This document shows positions 50,801-58,513 of a stretch of 64,000 bases of DNA, one piece after another (positions within the stretch are counted from its first letter, which is position 1; the number at the start of each line of letters is the position of its first letter). The DNA comes from Chitinophaga eiseniae (GTDB taxonomy: Bacteria > Bacteroidota > Bacteroidia > Chitinophagales > Chitinophagaceae), in NCBI RefSeq assembly GCF_012641265.1, contig NZ_JABAHZ010000001.1, forward strand, positions 310,001 to 374,000. The letters run 5' to 3'. Made by a program: the position numbers and the translations under genes. Under the pieces are notes generated by a model. That model saw only the letters and a list, made by a program, of their open reading frames with translations, ran no database searches and had not been told where the DNA came from.

Positions 50801-52189
50801 CAGGATAGGGATATACACGATCATGATGATGATCTCCCCGAAAGCGGCACTGTTGCGTATCTTAGAGGCGGAAACATATACCTCCTCATCCATTTCAGCC
50901 TGGGTAAGTTTTTGCGTGGAGCTGCGTAGCGACAAATGATGTAAGGTGGCTTCCACGATAATCACTGCACCGTCTACAATCAATCCAAAGTCGATGGCGC
51001 CCAAACTCATCAGGTTGGCGCTTACCCCGAAGGCATTCATCATGCCCAGTGCAAAAAGCAGGGACAGCGGAATGGCAGAAGCAACGATCAGCCCTGCACG
51101 AAAATTACCGAGGAACAATACCAGCACGAAAATAACGATCAGAGCGCCTTCAACGAGATTGGTTTTTACCGTATTGATAGCCCTGTTTACCAGGTCTGTG
51201 CGGTCGAGGTAAGCTTCAATGACCACATCTTCCGGAAGAGATTTCTGGATGGTGTTGAGCTTTTCTTTTACCCGTGTTACTACAGCAGCGCTGTTGGCGC
51301 CTTTCAGCATCATCACGATACCGCCTACCACTTCTTTTTCTCCGTTGTAGGTTACTGAGCCATAACGGATAGCGCTGCCCAGCTGTACGTCTGCCACATC
51401 CCGCACCAGTACAGGAATACCATTCACTGATTTGACGGCAATGTTGCGGATATCCTCCATATTGCCTACCAGGCCAATGCCGCGGATAAAGTAAGCATTT
51501 GGTTTTTTATCGATGTAGGCGCCGCCGGTATTTTCATTATTTTTGGAAAGTGCATTGAAAATTTCGGTCATGGTAATATTCATGCCTTTGAGTTTGGCCG
51601 GGTTAACAGCTACCTCATATTGTTTCAGCAATCCACCGAAGCTGTTTACCTCTGCAATACCTTTGGTGCCATACAGTTGACGGGCTACAATCCAGTCCTG
51701 CATGGTGCGGAGGTCCATCGCCGTGTACTTGTTCTCCGACCCTTTCTTAGGATGGAGAATATATTGATACACCTCGCCGAGGCCGGTACTCACCGGCGCC
51801 AGCTCGGGTGTGCCGATGCCTTTGGGGATTTTTTGCTCTGCCTCTTTGAGCTTTTCACCGATCAGCTGGCGGGCAAAATAAATGTCTACTTCATCTTCAA
51901 ACACCACGGTAATCACAGAAAGGCCAAACCTGGAGATAGAGCGCATTTCAACGAGATCTGGCAGGTTGGCCAGGCTCTGTTCAATGGGATAGGTGACGAG
52001 TTGCTCCGTTTCCTGGGCTGCCAGGGTAGGCGTTTGGGTAATGATCTGTACCTGGTTGTTCGTGATATCCGGAACCGCGTCTACGGGCAGACGCAGGGCG
52101 CTCCAGACGCCCCACACGATCAGCGCTAACGTGAACAGGCCGATGATCAATTTGTTCTTTATACTAAAATGAATGATTTTGTTAAGCAT
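47864..52189 (-). CDS. czcA: CzcA-family heavy-metal RND pump fused to a CzcC/TolC-like outer-membrane factor
   Basis: A 1441-residue protein; ATG 52189 gives the canonical start MLNKIIHFSIKNKLIIGLFT. Residues 1-1030 form a complete HME-RND pump, with ALRLPVDAVPDITNNQVQII near the N-terminus, the proton-relay helix GAIDFGLIVDGAVIIVEA and the central LPEDVVIEAYLDRTDLVNRA. Helix 12 ends at VVLPLLYILFNTDFKRKFPP. A hydrophobic signal-like segment follows (AAAAVALLGCLLFPRAVVAQ), then about 390 residues with TolC/OMF character (GLSQAVAWPGLYKAQKKLYT, FSGRFFSQRLYGATDP, SFAELSQFLTQAITIRQNYL). The order suggests one chain spanning both membranes' components or post-translational processing. Such fusions are known in Bacteroidota. 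Confidence 0.93.
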   Translation of the reverse strand: MLNKIIHFSIKNKLIIGLFTLALIVWGVWSALRLPVDAVPDITNNQVQIITQTPTLAAQETEQLVTYPIEQSLANLPDLVEMRSISRFGLSVITVVFEDEVDIYFARQLIGEKLKEAEQKIPKGIGTPELAPVSTGLGEVYQYILHPKKGSENKYTAMDLRTMQDWIVARQLYGTKGIAEVNSFGGLLKQYEVAVNPAKLKGMNITMTEIFNALSKNNENTGGAYIDKKPNAYFIRGIGLVGNMEDIRNIAVKSVNGIPVLVRDVADVQLGSAIRYGSVTYNGEKEVVGGIVMMLKGANSAAVVTRVKEKLNTIQKSLPEDVVIEAYLDRTDLVNRAINTVKTNLVEGALIVIFVLVLFLGNFRAGLIVASAIPLSLLFALGMMNAFGVSANLMSLGAIDFGLIVDGAVIIVEATLHHLSLRSSTQKLTQAEMDEEVYVSASKIRNSAAFGEIIIMIVYIPILTLVGIEGKMFKPMAQTVAFAILGALLLSLTYIPMVSALVLPKKVSHKKNLSDKIMDFFHRLYAPVLNWAIRFKVAVVGVTVAIFGIAVLLFGRMGGEFIPQLEEGDFAFHCILPQGTSLSQSIETSMQASRIIRTFPEVKMVVGKTGSAEVPTDPMPPEATDLMVLLKPKSEWTTARTYNELADAIMEKLEVIPGVFFEANQPIQMRFNELMTGVRQDVAIKIFGENIDTLASLAPRVAAVVQSVKGATEPQIERTTGLPQITVQYDRAKIAAYGMNIEDINRTVRTAFAGEAAGVVFENERKFDMVVRLDSASRSSIDDVRDLFVALSDGNQIPLSQLADISFREGPAQISREDGRRRIVVGFNVKNRDVQSVVKDIQQKLTAARLLPSGYYYTYGGTFENLQQASARLMIAVPVALALIFLLLYFTFRSIKESVLIFTAIPMSAIGGVFALLLRGMPFSISAGVGFIALFGVAVLNGIVLISTFNQLEKDGIGDLIKRVIEGTKIRLRPVLMTATVASFGFLPMALSRGAGAEVQRPLATVVIGGLITATFLTLVVLPLLYILFNTDFKRKFPPAAAAVALLGCLLFPRAVVAQEVPEKRMGVNDVLSMAQQNLQYNINKAQEKRTNIQIHSAGMLPKTGVFAENEDLRPSDHTGILKVGLSQAVAWPGLYKAQKKLYTEQARYYQVNSTMLNVSIKKDIRQVYYQLWYLDDKASLYRQLDSIYQSLTAAAVLRVKAGENPGLDSISAQARQRELRAQLEQLKDDITIQQQSLKQLLNTRDAILPLGAPLEKLGFTFTGPATDSLHPALALQQQNVNIASANVSVIKNENRPEFSGRFFSQRLYGATDPYSGFSVTASVPLFGLGAYRNKVKAARAEADVQQQQLEYNKQVFSTQQSQMTKEVEKNNRMLQFYESSGLKQAQEIIKAATLAYRSGEISFAELSQFLTQAITIRQNYLDVLNAYNQAVIQHNYFNNL

Positions 52190-52390
52190 AGCTAATGATA
52201 TATTGTACCCCATAGCGCAACAAATGCGGGCAATGGCAGGAGTGCGCTAATCATCCTTTCCTGGTAACGAAAGTGCGCTCCTTATGCCAACAAGCATAAG
52301 ATTCCCTTTTCGCGGTAGCAGAAAATGATACGGAAGTTTACGATAAGGCTGTTGGCTGCATCAGCAACCATGAGAAAAATAAGGCATTGG

Positions 52391-52702
52391 TCAGGCCCGG
52401 GGAGGCTGCCAAACAGTTTGGGGAAGGTCGGAAATAACACCAACAGGTGTTTCGCTATAAATAAAAGTAGTATGCGTAGCAGGAACTGTTGTGAAATAGG
52501 TCATGGAAAGAATGACCGGCGCTGCGCAGCAACTGCATGCACAGAAGGGCGAGCAGAAATCTTTATGAGCATGCTGATGGGTGTCGGCATTATTCACCTG
52601 GTAACTGCTGCTTTTTGCTACAGACAATGGCAGTTCATCGCTGCACGTTACAGTGCTCAGCGCCAGAAGGACCATGCTTAATATGATAGCAAAATATCTC
52701 AC
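52391..52702 (-). CDS. DUF6660-like small exported Cys/His protein of the metal efflux operon
   Basis: A 103-residue protein starting at GTG 52702 (VRYFAIILSMVLLALSTVTC). The mature part has a metal-binding look: DTHQHAHKDFCSPFCACSCC is followed by a beta-like tail. Similar short Cys/His proteins (DUF6660 family by resemblance) precede Czc/Cus-type efflux genes in Bacteroidota. A -7 box (TATTTTTG, 52715-52708) ends only 5 bp before the GTG, so the transcript may be leaderless or translation may start at the downstream Met (ATG near 52675). It leads the efflux operon 177 bp upstream of the RND gene. Confidence 0.75.
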   Translation of the reverse strand: MRYFAIILSMVLLALSTVTCSDELPLSVAKSSSYQVNNADTHQHAHKDFCSPFCACSCCAAPVILSMTYFTTVPATHTTFIYSETPVGVISDLPQTVWQPPRA

Positions 52703-52707
52703 GTAAA

Positions 52708-52715
52708 CAAAAATA
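52708..52715 (-). promoter_or_regulatory. -7 box (TATTTTTG) of the metal efflux operon
   Basis: On the minus strand TATTTTTG matches TAnnTTTG. It ends 5 bp before the GTG start of the DUF6660-like gene. No clear -33 element was seen at 19-21 bp. Confidence 0.5.
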
Positions 52716-52866
52716 GGGCATTTTACATAGTGATAAACAATTATTATCATAACCATGTTGCAAATTTTAGCTTGCCTCTGTTGTTTATTTACGGTTTTAC
52801 CTTAATCTTTATCTTGAAGAGAAATCAGCCATTTGAATGATTAAATTTTTTATCTTTAGTCATCCT

Positions 52867-52942
52867 GCGGAAGTAGCTCACCTGGTAGAGCGACAGCTTC
52901 CCAAGCTGTAGGTAGCGGGTTCGAGTCCCGTCTTCCGCTCCA
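52867..52942 (+). tRNA. tRNA-Gly (anticodon CCC)
   Basis: The acceptor arms GCGGAAG (52867-52873) and CTTCCGC (52932-52938) pair. The anticodon stem ACAGC/GCTGT holds the loop TTCCCAA with anticodon CCC. The T loop is GGTTCGAGTCCC-like. The 3' CCA (52940-52942) is encoded. Confidence 0.95.
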
Positions 52943-52949
52943 GATTTTC

Positions 52950-52980
52950 AAGCGCTTCGCTAATGCGGGGCGCTTTTTTT
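52950..52980 (+). terminator. Terminator after tRNA-Gly
   Basis: AAGCGCTTCGC pairs with GCGGGGCGCTT (11 bp with two T-G pairs) around TAAT, followed by a T run. Confidence 0.85.
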
Positions 52981-53101
52981 GCATTTGGCGCTGTTCAGGG
53001 CCAATGATCACAACGTAATTTTATTTCTCCGTAGTACTACTGAGTTGGACTACACTGCCGTAGGGTAATTTTGTGCCAGGACAAATAACCCCCGACATTA
53101 T

Positions 53102-54376
53102 ATGCAACAAATAAAGCATTTTTGGAAAGCCACTTTGCTGGCTGTACTCCTGGCCGCCTGCCAGAAAAATAATGACGTAGTACCCGAGCCAACTCCTGAT
53201 CCGGTTACAGATACCAGTGGTGGCCTAAAAGTGCCGGCAGGTGTGGTAGATGGTACCCCAGTCACTAAAACTATTGGCCCTGCAGGAGGTACTATTGCCA
53301 CGGCAGATGCCCATATATCCATAGATATCCCTGCTGGCGCGGTCAACAGCGCCACGGTGTTTACGATACAGCCCATTACCAATACCAATATTGCAGGGCT
53401 GGGAAAGGCCTTTCGTATTACGCCACATCAAGCGCTCAGTAAACCGGCCACTGTTACTTTTCATTACCGGGAGAATGAGTTGTTGAGAACCTTTCCGGAA
53501 GCATTAGGCGTTGCTTACCAGGACGATTATGGAAAATGGAAGGCGGTAGGCGGCGTAACGCTGAATAAGGAAATGAAATCTGTCAGCGTGAAAACTACGC
53601 ATTTCAGCGACTGGAGCTTCTTTGAAGCCGTATTTATAGAGCCCGGAGAAGCGGTGGTAGATCCAGGCAGCACCACGAAATTGTCGGTGAAAAGTTATTT
53701 CAATGCTAATATGGAAGACTTACTAGCGCCGCTAACGAAAGAAGGAGTAGAGACTTATATCAACAGCCCTAAAAACGATCTGCCGTTGAAATACATCGAC
53801 AAATGGGAGTTGTCAGGGGCCGGCAAGTTAACACAGGATGGCAGCCATGCCACCTATGAAGCGCCAGCTAACATACCCGCCACCAATCCCGCTACGGTGA
53901 GTATACGGCTCAAATTAAAAGACGGTGCGCTAGGACTGATATGGGCCCGGATATATGTGATGCCGGAAGGTATTGCGGTGAAAATTGATGGAGGCGACTG
54001 GCAACTGATGGGAGCTGCTACGGGCAGCAGCAGCAATGGAGTAAACCGTGTGGGTGGCTTACCCTGGGAAGGTTCTTATCCTGAATGTAGCGTTACCTGG
54101 CTGGGCACACCGGAGGGCAGTCGTGGTTGGTCCGTAGAAACCTATTACCAGATGCAGTTGCCAGGCAGCCAGGTTTTCCTGAGTTATTATGTAGTAGGAC
54201 AAACATCGCTCCCCAGTCCCGGGTATTTGACTGTTTACAGTGTTGGTCCGGTAGGAGGGTATATCACTGGTAAGTTCCGTATGGATCGTGCCAGTTCACA
54301 GAAACCTGAAGGTGATCATATTGTATATAGAGAACACCAGATTGATGGCGTATTTAAGGTAAAGCGTCTGATTTAA
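53102..54376 (+). CDS. Lipoprotein with ZU5-like domain, function unknown
   Basis: A 424-residue lipoprotein (ATLLAVLLAACQKNNDVVPE). After a Pro/Asp/Thr-rich linker, residues about 50-175 resemble a ZU5 domain (TKTIGPAGGTIATADAHISI, then DIPAGAVNSATVFTIQPI and FRITPHQALSKPATVTFHYR). This module is common in bacterial surface proteins. The remaining 250 residues are beta-rich with no recognised family. The gene is monocistronic, with no operon partner. A surface-exposed or periplasmic structural role is possible; nothing indicates an enzyme. Confidence 0.75.
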   Translation: MQQIKHFWKATLLAVLLAACQKNNDVVPEPTPDPVTDTSGGLKVPAGVVDGTPVTKTIGPAGGTIATADAHISIDIPAGAVNSATVFTIQPITNTNIAGLGKAFRITPHQALSKPATVTFHYRENELLRTFPEALGVAYQDDYGKWKAVGGVTLNKEMKSVSVKTTHFSDWSFFEAVFIEPGEAVVDPGSTTKLSVKSYFNANMEDLLAPLTKEGVETYINSPKNDLPLKYIDKWELSGAGKLTQDGSHATYEAPANIPATNPATVSIRLKLKDGALGLIWARIYVMPEGIAVKIDGGDWQLMGAATGSSSNGVNRVGGLPWEGSYPECSVTWLGTPEGSRGWSVETYYQMQLPGSQVFLSYYVVGQTSLPSPGYLTVYSVGPVGGYITGKFRMDRASSQKPEGDHIVYREHQIDGVFKVKRLI

Positions 54377-54504
54377 GGGATACTCAGCAAATAGCCGGCT
54401 GCCTGTTAGGGCAGCCATCAAACTGTCAATTCTCTTTACATTGTCGTTTTTTTACAAACGTGAAAAACACCCGATGCTATATCTTTACATAAAACACCCG
54501 CACC

Positions 54505-54867
54505 ATGGCAGATACGCAACCTAAGCGCAAATTGAAACACGAACAGGTACAGTATATTGAGTTCCTGTCGAAAGACCTATCTAAAGCGAAAAAATTTTAT
54601 AGCAAAAGTTTTGGCTGGAAATTTACGGACTACGGTCCGGAGTATACTGCATTTGAAGGCGATTATGTGGATGGTGGTTTTACCATCGGCAAACCGGTAC
54701 GGGGAACGGTTTTAATCATTCTTTATTCAGACAACCTGGAAGCTACGCAGGAGAAGGTGATAGCAGCAGGAGGCACTATCGTGAAAGATATTTTCAGTTT
54801 TCCCGGTGGCCGTCGGTTTCATTTCACGGATCCGGACGGCTATGAACTGGCTGTTTGGTCGTTATAA
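54505..54867 (+). CDS. VOC-family protein
   Basis: A 120-residue single-module VOC protein. It begins with a short Lys-rich lead, then VQYIEFLSKDLSKAKKFYSK and SFGWKFTDYGPEYTAFEG, and ends RRFHFTDPDGYELAVWSL, where the Glu is the usual metal-ligand position. GGGTIVKDIFSFPGG supplies the central loop. Single-domain members of this type often work as dimers, and the activity is unknown. An 18-bp perfect inverted repeat terminates the gene on one side and the convergent glycosidase gene on the other. Confidence 0.88.
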   Translation: MADTQPKRKLKHEQVQYIEFLSKDLSKAKKFYSKSFGWKFTDYGPEYTAFEGDYVDGGFTIGKPVRGTVLIILYSDNLEATQEKVIAAGGTIVKDIFSFPGGRRFHFTDPDGYELAVWSL

Positions 54868-54876
54868 TCATTGTAA

Positions 54877-54916
54877 AAACGCGAAGAAGTGGGTGACTAC
54901 CCACTTCTTCGCGTTT
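54877..54916. terminator. Perfect 18-bp-stem bidirectional terminator
   Basis: AAACGCGAAGAAGTGGGT and its exact reverse complement surround the loop GACT (54895-54898). A/T-rich sequence lies on both sides. It sits between the convergent VOC gene (+) and glycosidase gene (-). Confidence 0.9.
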
Positions 54917-54927
54917 AATAAAAAAAG

Positions 54928-56229
54928 TTATTTGTTTGCTGCTGCCCAACTCTTCAGCATGTCTATCGCCTTGGACAACACGCCGGCGCTTCCTTTGAAA
55001 TCGGCGCTGCCGGCTGGCTTCCCATCAATACCATACCATTCGTAGAACTTCCCGTTTTTAATCACCCGGTTAATCATGGGCTGCACTTCGCTATAGGCTT
55101 CCCCAACGAAACCGTTGGCAACAAGTTGCTGTATCATGCGGCCGCCAAACCAGGTCCAGTCGCCGCCATCCTGGTAGATATAAGGTTTGGAGGCATTGGA
55201 ATTTTTGCAGATGCCTTCCGGATAGGGCGGATAAAGCGTGAGGCCGATGGACGGGGCTCCCGATAGTTTTACATTTTCCAGCATTTGCTGATTGACATGT
55301 GCGATTTCTTTTTTAGAAAGCAATCCTGCCTCAATCGCTACCGCTGTGCCGCCGTGAAAGTGAATCTTGTTTTCGTTAAAGTCCGGTGGAAAAGGGGAGT
55401 CTTTAACATATATATGCGGAATGAACTTTTGGTGTTGTTCATCCCAGAGGTATTTGCGGATATGGGTGGCCGTTAATCTTTCCAGCTTTGCCCAGTGTTG
55501 CTTATCGGCATCCGTTTTAGAGAAGCTGCCCAGGTTTTTGAGTGCTATCACAAACATGGCATTGTCGTATACATCTATTGACCAGTGTGTGTGTTCATCT
55601 ACATCTACGACGGCGCCGCCTTCTACCTGTACATCGCCCCAATCCTGCGTAGTGGCGCCGGTCAGCAATTTATATTTATTGCTGTAGCGGTTTTCCAGGA
55701 GATATTGTACCGACAGGGCCATTCGTTGTAAAACAGTTTTTCCACCAATTACTTCCTGGAGAATGGCGCTGTCGCCGGTCAGCCGGATGTATTTGGCAAA
55801 GGCCTGTATCAGGGAGGTTTCCTGGTCTGTTTCTACAGTATTTTTAAAGCCCACATGTGCCGGCTCCATGTCCGACGTATAAATATTAGGATCATTCCAG
55901 GTCACATGCCCTTTGAGTACGTACCCGTCTACGATTTCGCCGTTGGGTTGTTGCAGGGCATAGAAGGTCAGCAGATTTTTGCGGATGGTATCTATGTTAT
56001 ATACCTTACAGGAGGTTTCGATAAAGGTATTCATATCGCGAATCCACACCTGGGGGTATCCATCGCCGGCGTTGAAACCCTTGGCCAGCAGCCGTGCTGC
56101 CATGGCCTGAACGGTATCCAGCTGTTTGTCGGCGAGTATCTTGCGGGCCAGCTGCTGCCGGTCCTGGGCCTGCAGGGTAGTCATGCTCAAACAGGCTGCC
56201 AGGAGGAGAAAAAAGTACTTGTTACACAT
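54928..56229 (-). CDS. Secreted six-hairpin-type glycosidase (GH63/GH15-like fold)
   Basis: A 433-residue protein with signal peptide MCNKYFFLLLAACLSMTTLQ. The mature part has (alpha/alpha)6-barrel features: GDGYPQVWIRDMNTFIETSC near residue 60, FALQQPNGEIVDGYVLK-like pieces, WGDVQVEGGAVVDVDEHTHW, and DGGDWTWFGGRMIQQLV late in the chain. The Trp/Arg/Asp cluster in WIRDM is the typical substrate-binding element of GH63/GH37-like glycosidases. No CAZy family can be assigned by eye. The gene is monocistronic. A terminator lies downstream and a 106-bp gap separates it from the export cluster. Confidence 0.83.
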   Translation of the reverse strand: MCNKYFFLLLAACLSMTTLQAQDRQQLARKILADKQLDTVQAMAARLLAKGFNAGDGYPQVWIRDMNTFIETSCKVYNIDTIRKNLLTFYALQQPNGEIVDGYVLKGHVTWNDPNIYTSDMEPAHVGFKNTVETDQETSLIQAFAKYIRLTGDSAILQEVIGGKTVLQRMALSVQYLLENRYSNKYKLLTGATTQDWGDVQVEGGAVVDVDEHTHWSIDVYDNAMFVIALKNLGSFSKTDADKQHWAKLERLTATHIRKYLWDEQHQKFIPHIYVKDSPFPPDFNENKIHFHGGTAVAIEAGLLSKKEIAHVNQQMLENVKLSGAPSIGLTLYPPYPEGICKNSNASKPYIYQDGGDWTWFGGRMIQQLVANGFVGEAYSEVQPMINRVIKNGKFYEWYGIDGKPAGSADFKGSAGVLSKAIDMLKSWAAANK

Positions 56230-56335
56230 GTGTCAAATGTCTGTCAGCCTGCCGGAACAAACAAGAACCATGTTGACTTTCTTCAATACTATTTTAGCTG
56301 TTTCTTACAACAACCAGGTTTTTAGCCTACAAGCG

Positions 56336-57505
56336 TTACTGGTTGGTCACTGCCTTAAACAGGCCTCTCAGCTTTATTTTCAGGGCCAGCCAGCCGAGGA
56401 AAGCATAGGCCAGTAATAAAATACCGAGATGCTGAATATATGGATAGGTGAGCGTTACCGATCCTTTTTGTATCAGCAGTATTTTAAAAGCCTGCAGGAA
56501 GGGTGTGAGCGGGATGATGTTGGCCAGCGCCTGCACGAACACGGGCATGGCATTGAGCGGCCAGGTAAAGCCGCTGATAATGAAGGCAGGAGAGGCAATC
56601 ACCATCAGTACCTGTGTAGCTTTCAGCGCATCGGGAATCAGGATACTGACAAACACGCCCATGAAAGAGGCTGATCCAACAAAGAAGGCGGTGAGCCACA
56701 TGAAATTGATGATACCATGAGGCAGGGGTACATAAAAAAGAATGTGCATCAGGTAGTAGATCGATACAATCAGAATAGAGAATACCCATACAGGAATTAC
56801 TTTTATCAGCATGATAGGGAAGGCCCAGCGGCGTAGGTGACGGTATTCATTTACAAATGACCCGCGCTGGAATTCTGCTGCGAAGCTCACTGCCATGGCC
56901 AGCAGGATCACCTGTTGCAATACCACGGCAAGCATAGCGGGCCACATGAATATGAGGTAATTGCTGGTGGTATTGAATAAGGTAATATAGTTGGTTTTAA
57001 ATGGTTCGTATTGGGTAACGGCCCTGGGCGCGGGCATGCCCATCTTTTGCAGCCCTTTGATAGATACGCCGGCGGAGAAAGTGCCAATAGTCAATTGCAA
57101 TGCTTTAGAGGCAAAGTTGGCGGTTAATACGTTGCCGGTATTAACGTATACATTTACTTCGGGGTATTTCTTCTGGAGGATGTCGGCCTCAAATCGGGAG
57201 GGAATCATCACCAGGGCGGCAGCTCCTCTTCTGATCACTTCGTCATTGAGATTACCAGGCTCCCGGAGATATTTAAACACTTTGATGCTTTTATTATCGC
57301 CCAGCATTTCGAGCAGTTGGTTCGAGAGGGGAGTATTGTCTTTGTCGATAACGATGACGGGAGTATTTTCCACCTTCCCGCTTTTGTATACAAATCCCAG
57401 CAGGGTGGCGTACAGCACCGGCGCCAGGAAGAATACAGAGCGCAGGGTGGAGTTGCCGAGGAACAGCTTAAACTCACGTTTCAACAATCGGATAAATTCT
57501 TTCAT
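56336..57505 (-). CDS. ABC-2-type transporter permease
   Basis: A 389-residue membrane protein of the YbhR/YhhJ type. An N-terminal helix (RLLKREFKLFLGNSTLRSVF) is followed by a large periplasmic domain (residues 40-180) and about six C-terminal helices (VLQQVILLAMAVSFAAEFQR, then IINFMWLTAFFVGSASFMGV and FIISGFTWPLNAMPVF). Such permeases work with an ATPase, an HlyD-like adaptor and a TolC channel to export drugs or lipids. The adaptor and TolC genes are adjacent (6 bp and 45 bp gaps), but no ATPase gene is present between 54900 and 60000. The needed ATPase must be elsewhere, or this is a non-standard or decaying set. Confidence 0.9.
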   Translation of the reverse strand: MKEFIRLLKREFKLFLGNSTLRSVFFLAPVLYATLLGFVYKSGKVENTPVIVIDKDNTPLSNQLLEMLGDNKSIKVFKYLREPGNLNDEVIRRGAAALVMIPSRFEADILQKKYPEVNVYVNTGNVLTANFASKALQLTIGTFSAGVSIKGLQKMGMPAPRAVTQYEPFKTNYITLFNTTSNYLIFMWPAMLAVVLQQVILLAMAVSFAAEFQRGSFVNEYRHLRRWAFPIMLIKVIPVWVFSILIVSIYYLMHILFYVPLPHGIINFMWLTAFFVGSASFMGVFVSILIPDALKATQVLMVIASPAFIISGFTWPLNAMPVFVQALANIIPLTPFLQAFKILLIQKGSVTLTYPYIQHLGILLLAYAFLGWLALKIKLRGLFKAVTNQ

Positions 57506-57511
57506 GCCTGC

Positions 57512-58468
57512 TTATTTCAGAATAACATTTGCATTTACCAGGATCTCTTTCGTCTTGCCCGTATCTTTCGGCAATACTTTAATCTCGTATACGGCATCCT
57601 GTATCTGGTAGTCGGGATAGGCCGTGGTGATATCCGCATAGCGGGTGAGTTGTTTGATATAGGCAATGGTGCCTGCCAGTTCTTCTTTGTTGTATACTAC
57701 CTGCAGGGTTACGTCCTGGCCTTTTTTGTATCTGCTGATCTTGCTCTCTGGCACGGTAAAGCGGAAGTAGGTGCTGCCCGGGATATAGCCATTGAACAGG
57801 GCGAATCCGGCGGTGGCCAGTTCCCCGGGGTTCAGGCTGATGGTTTCAATTTCCATGTCGTTGGTGGCAATGATATATCTTTCTGAGTAGGCCACGTTGG
57901 CTTCCTGTAGGGCGCCTTTGGCCTGGGAAGCCTGGCCGGCAGCCATTTTCACTTTTTCAATGCGGGTGCCTTTTTTTACATCGTCGAGTTCTGCTACTAC
58001 GGCATCGAATTGGGCTTTGGCGCCTTGCATCTTCGCGTATATTTCATCGTAGGCCTGGGGCGACATCAGGCTGTCGTTGAACATATTGGTGGCCCGGTTA
58101 TACGATTTCTGCGCAAAATCATATTGTTCTTTCAGTCCTTTGTACTTGGCCTGGAGTTGCTTCATCTGGTCGGCGGTGGCGCCGTTGCGTGCCATCTGTT
58201 CCTGTGCGGTGGCAGCGTTGACAGCGCCTTCGGCCTGGGCAATTTTTGCTGACACTTCCGGTACATCCAGCAGGGCGAGGGTATCGCCTTTTTTCACGGT
58301 TTGTCCTTCCGACGCATAAATTTTCAGTATTCTGCCAGTCACCTTCGGGGCAAAAGAGATCACCTCTTTTTTGGCTTTCCCTTCAAAATCATCAGCACCG
58401 CGCTTTTTGGGGCCACAGGCGGAGAGTGGCAGCAAACTGATTAATAATAGGCCCGTATAGATTCTCAT
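57512..58468 (-). CDS. HlyD/YhiI-type membrane-fusion lipoprotein
   Basis: A 318-residue lipoprotein (LLLISLLPLSACGPKKRGAD). The barrel-sandwich region contains VTGRILKIYASEGQTVKKGD and TLALLDVPEVSAKIAQAEG. A long coiled coil follows (AKYKGLKEQYDFAQKSYNRA), then a beta domain with MEIETISLNPGELATAGFAL and YQIQDAVYEIKVLPKD. The layout is that of YhiI/YbhG adaptors for ABC-2 permeases. It sits between the TolC and permease genes. Confidence 0.92.
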   Translation of the reverse strand: MRIYTGLLLISLLPLSACGPKKRGADDFEGKAKKEVISFAPKVTGRILKIYASEGQTVKKGDTLALLDVPEVSAKIAQAEGAVNAATAQEQMARNGATADQMKQLQAKYKGLKEQYDFAQKSYNRATNMFNDSLMSPQAYDEIYAKMQGAKAQFDAVVAELDDVKKGTRIEKVKMAAGQASQAKGALQEANVAYSERYIIATNDMEIETISLNPGELATAGFALFNGYIPGSTYFRFTVPESKISRYKKGQDVTLQVVYNKEELAGTIAYIKQLTRYADITTAYPDYQIQDAVYEIKVLPKDTGKTKEILVNANVILK

Positions 58469-58513
58469 TGTATAGCAATTAATATTAGTAAGTAATGACC
58501 GGTGGAATATAAG

